Positions 19,691-26,925 of a stretch of DNA of 26,925 nt are shown here, piece by piece. The stretch lies in contig KE560361.1 of the NCBI GenBank assembly GCA_000442015.1, positions 1 through 26,925 on the forward strand, read 5' to 3'. The notes under the pieces are model-generated. The model was not told where the DNA came from. It ran no database searches and saw nothing but the letters and a program-made list of their open reading frames with translations. The number at the start of each line of letters is the position of its first letter. Positions within the stretch are counted from its first letter, which is position 1. Position numbers and translations under genes: made by a program. The DNA comes from Rozella allomycis CSF55 (Eukaryota > Rozellomycota).

Positions 19691-20085
19691 ATGGTACTCG
19701 CTTCCTCAAACCCTAACTCTAGACACAACACACAATCCTTCTTGTACAAAAAACAAACGCAAAAAATTCTAAAACGTTTACAGATCATGAAACAGTCGCA
19801 AAAGCCATGGAACGTAACCACTTTCCCTGTACTAGAAAATAGAGGTTGTGAAAATGTACGAGTACAGGCTCAAAGATATAAATCCTTATGTCAAAAATAT
19901 CACATACGATGTACGCGATTTACACAACTATATCGATCACCTCGAAGAATGCTGCGCTCTAGTGTAACACGGTTTATTGCTCATGGTGTAGATTCAGCCA
20001 GGAATTGAAGGCTTATATTCCGCATGATAAGGAATGGATAAAGGCTAAAGTTTACAATCATCTCAGGAAAATCGCCAATGAATAG
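19691..20085 (+). CDS. ERH: Enhancer of rudimentary homolog (ERH)
   Basis: Exons 19691-19693 (ATG only), 19723-19813, 19843-19963 and 19992-20085 join in phase (introns 29, 29, 28 nt) to 102 aa; animal ERH has 104. The protein begins MTQHTILLVQK, then shows SKTFTDHETVAKAMEQVVKM, YEYRLKDINP, ITYDVRDLHNYIDHLEECCALV, and ends HDKEWIKAKVYNHLRK, each aligned with the ERH fold (beta sheet with three helices). The first exon codes only the initiator Met: without this splice the frame from the ATG is a nonsense protein, and the correct frame is blocked by TAG at 19720. ERH is a small dimeric nuclear protein linked to mRNA splicing and RNA elimination (fission yeast Erh1-Mmi1). Diverges from the PDCD7-like gene. 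Confidence 0.96.
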
Positions 20086-20106
20086 TTTGGGCATCGCCAA
20101 TGAATA
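20071..20106. repeat. 14-bp direct repeat at the ERH 3' end
   Basis: ATCGCCAATGAATA occurs at 20071-20084 and again at 20093-20106, a 22-base period. The first copy encodes the last residues and stop of ERH; the second makes an AATAAA-containing 3' flank. A small tandem duplication is the simplest origin. Confidence 0.75.
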
Positions 20107-20247
20107 AATTATACTATTTTCAAATGATAAATTGTTGTTTTATATGTCAAATATTTAACACGTTTTATGGTATTCTTAATTTATATCATGAAAAGCGTGC
20201 ATCCCGTTTGGGAAATTTAGTGCCAACCCTTCTTTACCAATTTGAGA

Positions 20248-21234
20248 ATGCATTCATTGAAAATTTCACTCATTGGACTTTCCTTGCTATTTTCATGCAT
20301 TCTTACCGTTCCATTCGACTATCGAGGACGTGGGTCCCTTACCAGCCCTCTAAGACTCTTTGATCGCGATACCTACAGGACATTCGACAATGAATGGGAC
20401 GATGGCTATCAATCAGACAGAGAAAGCGAAGCATTAACACCTCCAAGGAACACTCCTCAAACTGAATCAACCGAAGCCAGTGAAGTCGAATGGATGCCTG
20501 AACCTCCAACAGGTGAAAGAACACTCGCAGCATCTCTTGAATCTCTCATCCGTTCAAACAATGTATTGCAATCTTACTTGGAAGCACATGGATTAGAAGA
20601 TTTTCCACGTCGCATGGCTGCCAGCATCTATGATTTGACCCGCCGCCAAGGTGTACATCCAATGCTGGCTATTGTTGAATTTTTCGCTAACAGCGGGTTC
20701 GTATATCTTGTAACGCTGTGCACGGTTTCTTCATTTTCTCTATTGTCTAGTGTCGGGGCTTTCAATGCTGTTGCTGCCGTCAGAGGAACATCCAATTTTG
20801 CAGGCGCATCGTACAATGGAGCTGTAGCAGCTGGAGCCGCGCTAGGGTCACGAACTGTTGCACACTCTTTGTCTCGTTTGGTTACTTTCTATTCCAAAGA
20901 ACTTATTGAAAAATTGCCTCTAAAAACAAGAGTAGTCTTTTCTCAGGCTTTTGATCTTTTAACACAGATTGGTGCAGCCGTTTCTACTGGCGTCGCTGTA
21001 GATTATAACCGACTCCTCTTCCTTACATTCTTTTCGTTTCTATATGAATCTTCTGTCAAGGCAGCCACCTTTTCAATGTCAAGCGAAGGATGGCAACGAA
21101 TGATTCGAATGCTTTTGACTTCTGCCTTTATTTCCACTACTCTTGCGTTCACATTGAATGAAGATGTTCTCTCTACTTTAATAATGTCGCTCTTGGGTTT
21201 GGGGGCTTCAGCACCGATCTATTCAAGTCTTTAA
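20248..21234 (+). CDS. Signal-peptide protein with hydrophobic C-terminal half, unrecognised
   Basis: A single exon of 328 aa. The first true ATG is 20248 (the codon at 20242 is TTG). Residues 1-22 form a signal peptide (LIGLSLLFSCILTV). Residues 30-100 are polar, acidic and Pro/Thr-rich. From about residue 140 on there are several hydrophobic, Ala/Gly/Ser-rich stretches (SGFVYLVTLCTVSSFSLLSS, NGAVAAGAALGS, LLFLTFFSFLYES, LIMSLLGLGASAP), which could be membrane helices or amphipathic helices of a pore-like or surface protein. I recognise no family. TAA is fused with AATAAA. It is convergent with the orphan at 21407-22105. Composition (more G+C, balanced codons) differs a little from the AT-rich neighbours. 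Confidence 0.78.
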   Translation: MHSLKISLIGLSLLFSCILTVPFDYRGRGSLTSPLRLFDRDTYRTFDNEWDDGYQSDRESEALTPPRNTPQTESTEASEVEWMPEPPTGERTLAASLESLIRSNNVLQSYLEAHGLEDFPRRMAASIYDLTRRQGVHPMLAIVEFFANSGFVYLVTLCTVSSFSLLSSVGAFNAVAAVRGTSNFAGASYNGAVAAGAALGSRTVAHSLSRLVTFYSKELIEKLPLKTRVVFSQAFDLLTQIGAAVSTGVAVDYNRLLFLTFFSFLYESSVKAATFSMSSEGWQRMIRMLLTSAFISTTLAFTLNEDVLSTLIMSLLGLGASAPIYSSL

Positions 21235-21406
21235 TAAATTGAAATGATTTAAATCGGTTTTTCATTTGCTAGGGATTTTTACAAACACCAGGGTTACTAA
21301 TCTCTAACAATGCTCATGCTTTCAATTTTTTTAGAAATAGTTGCCTAAATTGAGCAAGAGCCAAGAGACCCAGAAAATCAATAAAAAATTATTAAGATGA
21401 CGTTTA

Positions 21407-22105
21407 TCAATTTATATTTGACGCAACAGGAATGAATAGTGTCAACGGCATTCCTTGGCCTATTTCCAGTGCATAGTCCTGCATGTCTGCCTGAACCAAA
21501 TCCCTTATCAATGCAGAAAAGCTTTCACCATGTAATTTCATGGCTTCATAGGTTACTGCATTTCTAGCTCGAAGAACTTTCTCCGGGTCGTTTATCCAGT
21601 AGTCATGGTTCAATTGATCCAATAAAACCACATCCTTAACAGATACCATTTGATGATGCTCTTTTTGCTTCACAATTTGCCAACTTACAGTCTTCGATGT
21701 TATGTCTTTATTTAAGACAGCAACCATATCTTTCGACAAACTAACATGAAAGCGCTGAGGATTAGTAAAATTAATATATTCGGATAATTCATTGAAATAA
21801 TTAATTGGGCGTACCTCCAAAGGTAACGGTTGTCCTTCCAATCTTGCGGACCTACCGTATGGAACAAAACGATTCGGTTGAATGACATTGTCAGCGAAAT
21901 GAGAAACAAACACCTCTGCTAAGTTGGTGAGCTGGTCATAACCCTTCACAACACATAATCCTGACCGCGGATCTAAATCATCTCCCACTATTTCAAGAAA
22001 ATGATAATCTTTACAATTTTGGCGTGAAATTACATCATAAAACTCCTCATTTACCTCGTCGTCGTAAAGAGGCGCGAAAACATAGAAGTTGCCGGGAACT
22101 AACAT
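21407..22105 (-). CDS. Orphan 232-aa protein
   Basis: A single-exon minus-strand gene from ATG 22105-22103. The N-terminus MLVPGNFYVFAPLYDDE suggests a beta-rich, possibly SH3-like or Tudor-like start (VPGNFYVFAPLYDDEV), with a later G-L-C-V-V-K-G-Y. No signal peptide and no membrane segment are visible. The C-terminal third is helical. I recognise no family. The 5' flank contains a TATATA stretch about 15 bases upstream. Codon pattern and length argue for a real gene; function is unknown. Confidence 0.68.
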   Translation of the reverse strand: MLVPGNFYVFAPLYDDEVNEEFYDVISRQNCKDYHFLEIVGDDLDPRSGLCVVKGYDQLTNLAEVFVSHFADNVIQPNRFVPYGRSARLEGQPLPLEVRPINYFNELSEYINFTNPQRFHVSLSKDMVAVLNKDITSKTVSWQIVKQKEHHQMVSVKDVVLLDQLNHDYWINDPEKVLRARNAVTYEAMKLHGESFSALIRDLVQADMQDYALEIGQGMPLTLFIPVASNIN

Positions 22106-22369
22106 AAATTTAAATATATATGTGGCTATGACAAAGGTTTTCAGTCAGGTTCCTTTGATCCAGAAATTGGCATCCACATGGCTCATTCCTACGCTTTTGA
22201 GGGGTTTAAAGAATAATTTAATCACTGAATAAATTCTTTTTAACTTATTAAAAGATGTAAGCGAAACCACATTTGAGTGGAATGAAGTTGGAAAATAGGT
22301 ACAAATGGATTATTAAAGCACTGGATACATTGAAATGAACTTGTATTTTCCTTACCACTCGCCCGGGTT
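22106..22369. other. Intergenic interval, nothing recognised
   Basis: No coding frame, RNA or repeat that I can support. It should hold the promoter of the minus-strand orphan ending at 22105 and the 3' flank of the small frame upstream. Confidence 0.4.
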
Positions 22370-22645
22370 CTACCTGTTTTCGATTTCTTTAATCCAATTC
22401 AAGAATCTGTCTAAGCATTCCAACCTCTTTGGGACTTTCTTATTCATCATTGTTTCCTCATTTTTGTTAAGGACATGAAAACTGTCTTCCTGCAAAGAAA
22501 GGAGCCCATTAACCTTTCTCCTTAAACGATTTAAACACCTATCTATGATAGATAAGATATCTTCATTTTGATCCATGGAATATGGTCCATATACATCCAT
22601 ATTATATGGATGACTAGACCTTGATATCGTTAGACACGGCAGCAA
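22370..22645 (-). CDS. Possible small protein, 76-91 aa, unrecognised
   Basis: A minus-strand frame from 22645 (Met) to a stop at 22370, with an alternative internal start at MDVYGPYSMDQNED giving about 76 aa. The C-terminal 65 residues look like a helical hairpin (ILSIIDRCLNRLRRKVNGLL, then LECLDRFLNWIKEIE), as in small subunits of kinetochore or Mediator complexes, but no family is recognised. The region coding residues 10-25 is an AT-rich near-palindrome, so the true start is probably the inner ATG or MDQNED. Confidence 0.38.
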   Translation of the reverse strand: MLPCLTISRSSHPYNMDVYGPYSMDQNEDILSIIDRCLNRLRRKVNGLLSLQEDSFHVLNKNEETMMNKKVPKRLECLDRFLNWIKEIENR

Positions 22646-22880
22646 ATTTTCAAAGCAAATTTTGATTATTTGTATTAGTAAGATCCTTTAATATCTTCTT
22701 TGTTGCCGATATCTTTAGCATCAAAAAACTTGCCTTACCTGTACTAACATGACTATTATATGGTTCCTTTGTATCTGCCACTATTGGATTCAATTTAGCC
22801 AAGTGGTTAGATTAAGAAGATGACTCTATGGTATAAGTCCCGTCTATTCATAACCATCGACTGTGCCACTATCCGCCACC

Positions 22881-24278
22881 ATGTCAAATACATCATTATA
22901 CACGATACTGGCCTTACCAGTTACTACCAGTCAAGAAGAAATTAAAAGAACTTATAGAAAATTAGCACTTCAACTGCACCCAGATAAAAATCCCGACCCT
23001 GAAGCTGCTGGAAGAGTAAGTTAATATATACCACGTTAGTTCTAGTTTAGAGATGTAAATAAAGCTTACAAAATTCTATCGCATAAAAAGAAGCGAAAAA
23101 TATATGATAAGTATGGGGAAACGGGGTTGGCCTTGTTAGAGGCATACGGTCATAATTCAATATTTCTTGACATACTGTCAAGTCAGGCCAAAGTTTATTC
23201 CATTTTGGGGTTTATATCCTTAACTATAGCATTTGTATTTGCATTTTTGATAATGGTTGGCCTGAAATACAACCACGCTGATATTTATAGATGGCGACAT
23301 TGCGTTATACCGCTCTTCTTGATAAAAATTAACATAATAATTGGACTTTACTATAAAAAATTTGGATTAAAAAGGGATGAAGATCATGAGCATAGTGAAG
23401 GAGAACATGAACAACCCTTGCATACTAAAATTGTGAAATTTATTGTGTCAATATGCAAAATATTATTGCTTGGATTTTTTGAGGCAATGCTGGCATTAAA
23501 AGCAGAAAATACTAGGCGGATTTCTTGGATAGTATTGTGGGTACCATTCTTGGCATTCGAGTGCATTGACTTTTTCCAGAAACTTTCTAAATTGTCAGAC
23601 ATTGAAGCGGCCTATGACAAACTGAAACGAGAAAAGGGAATTTTGCCATCAAAAAAGGCGAGATTCTACGCCGTCTTTTCATTGTACAAATTTAACAATT
23701 TGAGATTATTTACAATAATATTAATTCTTTGGAAAATTGACAATATTGTACATATGACATGGACTACCGCATTCTTACCTCTACTTATAATGGCATTTGT
23801 CATTCCCCTATGGTTCCTAATTTGGGACTTGGCAAAATTTGCTCGAATGAAAAAGCAACCAGACGGAAATTCTGAAAATAGATCATTCGTAATTTTAAAA
23901 CTTATTTTAGACGTCTTTGTGGTCATGGTTATCTATTTGACGGCTGCATTATTCTTGGTATGTCTTTCGTCTCCTGATTTCAACTTTTTCTATGTTTGTA
24001 TTCCATCATTTATTGTTCTCAGCATTCTATTTCTATGTAGTTGCTGTTGTTTACCTATTCTTTTCAGCTTGCCTAGAACAGCACCCGATGAAGAAACCGG
24101 AATTCAAGCCTTTATTAAAGAAATTATAGAAGCCCCAAATAGAAAAAGAATTCTTGACGTTCCATGTAATGTGACGAGAATATCTCCTACTCCTTTACAT
24201 CGTAATTCAACTAGGCGAAAAAGGGAAAGAGCTCTGCCACCAATACCTACCAGGACGACTTCTGTACAAAGACACTGA
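22881..24278 (+). CDS. DnaJ (J-domain) protein fused to a multi-pass membrane region
   Basis: Exons 22881-23015 and 23046-24278 join in phase over a 30-nt intron to about 455 aa. Residues 5-70 are a J domain: [16 protein letters not shown] (HPD at 33-35, the Hsp70-stimulating motif) and [18 protein letters not shown], the last very like the end of the J domain in cysteine-string proteins. There follow eight or so hydrophobic helices to about residue 395, a Cys-rich patch CSCCCLP that could be palmitoylated, and a basic Pro/Arg tail. The stretch with [15 protein letters not shown] and W-T-x-x-FLPLLI recalls Tmemb_185A/TMEM185 proteins. A membrane-tethered Hsp70 co-chaperone is the likely role. 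Translation in the second exon's frame is confirmed by the J-domain continuity ([11 protein letters not shown]). Confidence 0.87.
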
Positions 24279-24365
24279 AAAGACTGAATGTTTCAGTTTT
24301 AGCTCAAATGTAATAAAAATAATGCAATAATTAAATAAACTTACAGATTTTATTGTGGATGTAGT

Positions 24366-25634
24366 TTAATATTCCTCGTAGGCGGTAAAGATCAATGCAG
24401 AAAACGCATGAATTTCATCAACATCAGAAATATTCTAAACATTATACTATCAATCACGTACATGTGTGTAGACATTGTCACTTGTGTTCATCAAATGTTT
24501 AAATTGATGGCAAATGACTGGAATTACATGAGCTAATGGAAGACTTGGCTCGTTGTTTTCATGTGATGTTGATTTCCGAAAATGTGGGTATAAAGATTCT
24601 GTAAACAAACCAAACGACGAATTCAACGTGTTGGTGAACGTTGGATGAAAATCAGGGCTATCCGATGTATTTTAACAATTTACTGTGATAAAATATCTCT
24701 TGTTTCATTAAGCAAGCCTTTTAAATGTTTTGTTAAATGAATTGAATCAAGGGACCCCAAACCGTTCTGCAACACTAAAGTCTCTTCAGATTCTTTTGGC
24801 AGAAAGCATTCGCTATTTTCTTTAACGTGTAAGCTTACTTTTCCCAAGACTTGATTTCAATTGCATCGCGCACGTTTTGTATCAATTCGCATATTTTAAT
24901 AAAGGGCAACATGGTCTTTAAAGATATCCTATGGCAATCAAGTAGCACAAATTACCCATCAAGATTCTTTTCTACCTCTGATTGAATTCTAGTGTAAAGT
25001 TTCAATGAAACAACATTTATTATGTACCAACTAAACGTCAAGTAAAATCTCTCCGTTTCTAAATCTGTGGCAATCTTTTCTCTTTCATTGACAACTTGAT
25101 GAACATAATTCATCCTAGCCAAGATTGACAACTGAATATGTTCAAACACATGCAAAATATTCACAACGTACACAGCGGTAATGGTTCTTGCAAAGCCGAC
25201 AACCTTTAATTGATTCCACAACTCAAGCTTCCTCAATTTTTCATCAGCCATTAAAACTTTTGTCTTTGACAATTCATGCAACTGTGCGGTTATTTCTTCA
25301 ACTGCGGATGAATAAGATTTAAGCTTTTCCTCCAAGTTAGGTAATAGAGAGCATGTCGTGTAGTTACAATCTCTAACATACTGATTAAAGCATTTTAATA
25401 TTCTATTCTTTAATTAAAAAAGTTCATAGTTTACAATTCATTGTTTCGGTTTCGCTGTGCCCTCTCTTGCTGCAATTCAAGCAGTCGCCTTTTAATGAGT
25501 CTAAAAAGCCAAGTAAATGCCAATATAAATGCTATACTTATTGTAGCTGTTGTTTTTAAAAATATCTTAAAACGGCCTTTTGATTCTGTTTTCGTCATAG
25601 ACAGCTGTGAATGTGAATTTTCGGGGGCTGTCAT
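24366..25634 (-). CDS. PEX3: Peroxin PEX3, peroxisome membrane biogenesis
   Basis: Six exons on the minus strand: 25634-25435, 25402-24956, 24928-24839, 24812-24684, 24657-24462 and 24434-24366, introns 26-32 nt, giving 376 aa (human 373). Near the N-terminus is a single membrane helix (TTATISIAFILAFTWLF) followed by a basic RLIKRRLLELQQERAQRN stretch. Then come Y-V-R-D-C-N-Y-T-T, LWNQLKVVGFARTITAVYVV, HIQLSILARMNYV, YLTFSWYIIN, LKGLLNETRDIL, PSLPLAHVIPVIC and a C-terminal F-x-x-A-Y-E, all in the PEX3 order. PEX3 anchors the import receptor PEX19 at the ER or peroxisome membrane. Start could also be the second Met at 25598. Each splice was fixed by phase and by family matches on both sides. 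Confidence 0.93.
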
Positions 25635-25717
25635 TATGCTGGAAGGACAATTATTTATGCATTTTCTATCTAACGATGCTATTAATAAACTTCATTGGCC
25701 AAAACAAGGTGTTTATA

Positions 25718-25838
25718 GCATATTATTAAGATCACTTACCCAAAATATTTTGACCCTTGGTCAGTGTAGCACTGAACGTCTTGGTCATTTATATTTACAT
25801 AAAATAGGCTTATAAATAATTTTCTTCGAACTTAGACC
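25718..25838. repeat. Allelic overlap unit, left copy (PEX3 5' flank)
   Basis: Matches 25840-25963 with roughly ten percent differences plus small indels (for example CATATTATTAAGATCACTT against CATATTATTAAGTTCACTT), with the N at 25839 between. It is non-coding and lies upstream of PEX3. Confidence 0.78.
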
Positions 25839-25839
25839 N

Positions 25840-25963
25840 ACATATTATTAAGTTCACTTACCCAAAATAGGTTGATTCCTTGGTTAGTGTAACATTGAAC
25901 GTCTTGGTCAATTATATTTACATAAAATAGGCTTATAAATAATTTTCTTCGAACTTAGACATT
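25840..25963. repeat. Allelic overlap unit, right copy
   Basis: Counterpart of 25718-25838; the last 45 bases before each junction are identical. Confidence 0.78.
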
Positions 25964-26576
25964 CCTAATGTTAAGATTATCTAGACACTGATCTGAAAGA
26001 GTCTAGCCTCTTATTGAACTTAATCGCCAGATTTGAGGTTGACTGATAAATACGATATGAGCCAAATCAGACGATGTAGTCAAACATTGGCCATTAAAAA
26101 CAGTTTACGTTATCGATCAGTGTTTCATCAATAATGATTTATTACACAGAACGGTAGTTATATAGCAAAGGTGCCAGGTTATCCACAGTGTAGGAACTGT
26201 TGATAAGCTGGATCTTTGATATATACCTTGATGAATCATCTACAAAGGTCACTTCTCCTTGTATCACTCAGTCTGTTGCACACACTCTGACACAAGTGTC
26301 AAATATATAACATGAAGGTGTTCTATCCAAGTTCTTGGTAGAGTGGTATCCAGCCGACGGAGTGGTTCAAGGAGAAGTGAGTTAAAATATATAAAATGTA
26401 TAGGAGTAAATGTCACAAAAATATCACACACCTTTGTGGCCGAGTCATCTATAAATATCTGAAATTTCAAAAAAAGATCACAGAACAACAACTTGGAAAC
26501 TTTGACGATCATTTAAATTTGAGTGATATATTCTTATATTTATTTAATAATACAGATAAAATATATAAATTAAAGG
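25964..26576. other. Intergenic interval holding an imperfect inverted repeat
   Basis: About 600 bases with no coding frame that I can support. The plus-strand frame at 26396-26608 overlaps the end of the AMPK beta gene and has no family features. The interval contains a long imperfect inverted repeat (next entry) and several short hairpins such as GACACAAGTGTC at 26289-26300. Confidence 0.45.
26218..26459. repeat. Imperfect inverted repeat with one split arm
   Basis: The left arm (26218-26261) ends in TCACTTCTCCTTG. Its complement opens the right arm as CAAGGAGAAGTGA (26368-26380). The outer part of the left arm is matched, at lower identity, by CCTTTGTGGCCGAGTCATC and following bases at 26431-26459, after about 50 unmatched bases. 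The loop is about 105 bases. It may be a degraded miniature element or a structured 3' region. Confidence 0.5.
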
Positions 26577-26925
26577 TTATTCGCCAAAAACGGGGCGGTA
26601 CAGAATAGAGGTGGTATATTTTCTGTTGTATCTACTAGTAATACCAAGGGCCATGACACCATCTCTTATTGATTGTGCATACATGTGGTACAAAGTTACA
26701 TGATTAGGATTTGGAAGGGTTGAATAATCTGTTTCGCACACTGGAGTTGCATTTAAAAGAACATTAGTTAGTTGAGGGGGTAGTCCAAGAGGAGATGTAA
26801 GAAATCTAGAATCGTTGCTTTCTTGAAGTAGGAAATCTGGAATCTTATTCGAATATGCTCCGTCGCCGTAAACACCTGAAGGCGTTTGGGTTCCATCTAG
26901 GTAAAGATAAAATTTAGATCATACC
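26577..26925 (-). CDS. AMPK/SNF1 beta subunit, C-terminal exon (5' partial)
   Basis: The last exon runs from 26896 to a TAA stop at 26579-26577; a 28-nt GT-AG intron (26924-26897) precedes it and one exon base remains at the window edge. The 105 residues contain LPPQLTNVLLN, then LPNPNHVTLYHMYAQS, IRDGVMALGITSRYNRKYTT and ILYRP at the end. These are the landmarks of the AMPKBI/ASC domain at the C-terminus of AMPK beta (yeast Sip1/Sip2/Gal83), which holds the alpha and gamma subunits together. The glycogen-binding CBM48 domain would lie upstream, outside the window. Confidence 0.94.

Noticed and set aside
25441-25815. 124-codon plus-strand frame
   Set aside because: It is antisense to PEX3 exon 1 and then enters the non-coding allelic overlap; a divergent start one base from the PEX3 start is unlikely.
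26179-26187. TTATCCACA as a DnaA-type origin box
   Set aside because: A single match in a eukaryotic nuclear context has no meaning.

Overview
The window looks like nuclear DNA of a compact, AT-rich, early-diverging fungus. The evidence is: fungal-type gene families (VFA1, YSC84/SH3YL1, a CaMKK/Ssp1-type kinase, PEX3, Mediator MED1, SSF1, CLF1), about 40 GT-AG introns that are almost all 24-32 nt long, genes on both strands separated by a few tens to a few hundred bases, a single nuclear tRNA, and AATAAA signals touching the stop codons. A Rozella-like cryptomycete is my best guess for the lineage; that is inference, not something the sequence proves. Most genes were rebuilt by joining exons at GT-AG sites with consistent phase, because single open frames only show pieces of them.

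Left part (1-8160): a 5'-truncated PI-PLC X-domain protein, a six-pass membrane glycerophosphodiester phosphodiesterase, a nine-exon MED1-like Mediator subunit, tRNA-Ile(AAT), a possible small membrane-protein gene on the minus strand, an orphan 242-aa protein, the ribosome-biogenesis Brix protein SSF1/PPAN (five exons) and, convergent to it, VFA1, the partner of VPS4. Middle (8160-16740): a CaMKK-type kinase on the minus strand, divergent from a SYLF-SH3 (YSC84/SH3YL1) gene, then a tandem pair of paralogous secreted, acidic, low-complexity proteins (11740-13677), then two minus-strand genes, a DCAF4-like WD protein and a DUF924 protein. Right part (16740-26925): an RNA-processing cluster (CLF1/Crooked neck, a PDCD7-like coiled-coil protein, ERH), a signal-peptide protein with a hydrophobic C-terminal half, two orphans, a DnaJ protein fused to a multi-pass membrane region, PEX3 and the 3' end of an AMPK beta subunit.

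Six single-N positions (7566, 8290, 14383, 15720, 16370, 25839) are each flanked by imperfect direct repeats of about 120-420 bp. These are best read as contig ends from two alleles placed side by side, not as real duplications. They make VFA1, the kinase, DCAF4 and DUF924 look partly duplicated.

Functional links in the window: the CaMKK-type kinase and the AMPK beta subunit belong to one energy-sensing pathway; CLF1, ERH and the PDCD7-like protein all concern RNA processing; VFA1 (ESCRT/VPS4) and YSC84/SH3YL1 act in endosome and actin traffic. The most unusual locus is the tandem secreted pair: the two copies share a promoter block with a CACGTG site, and each has lost the start codon that the other one uses.
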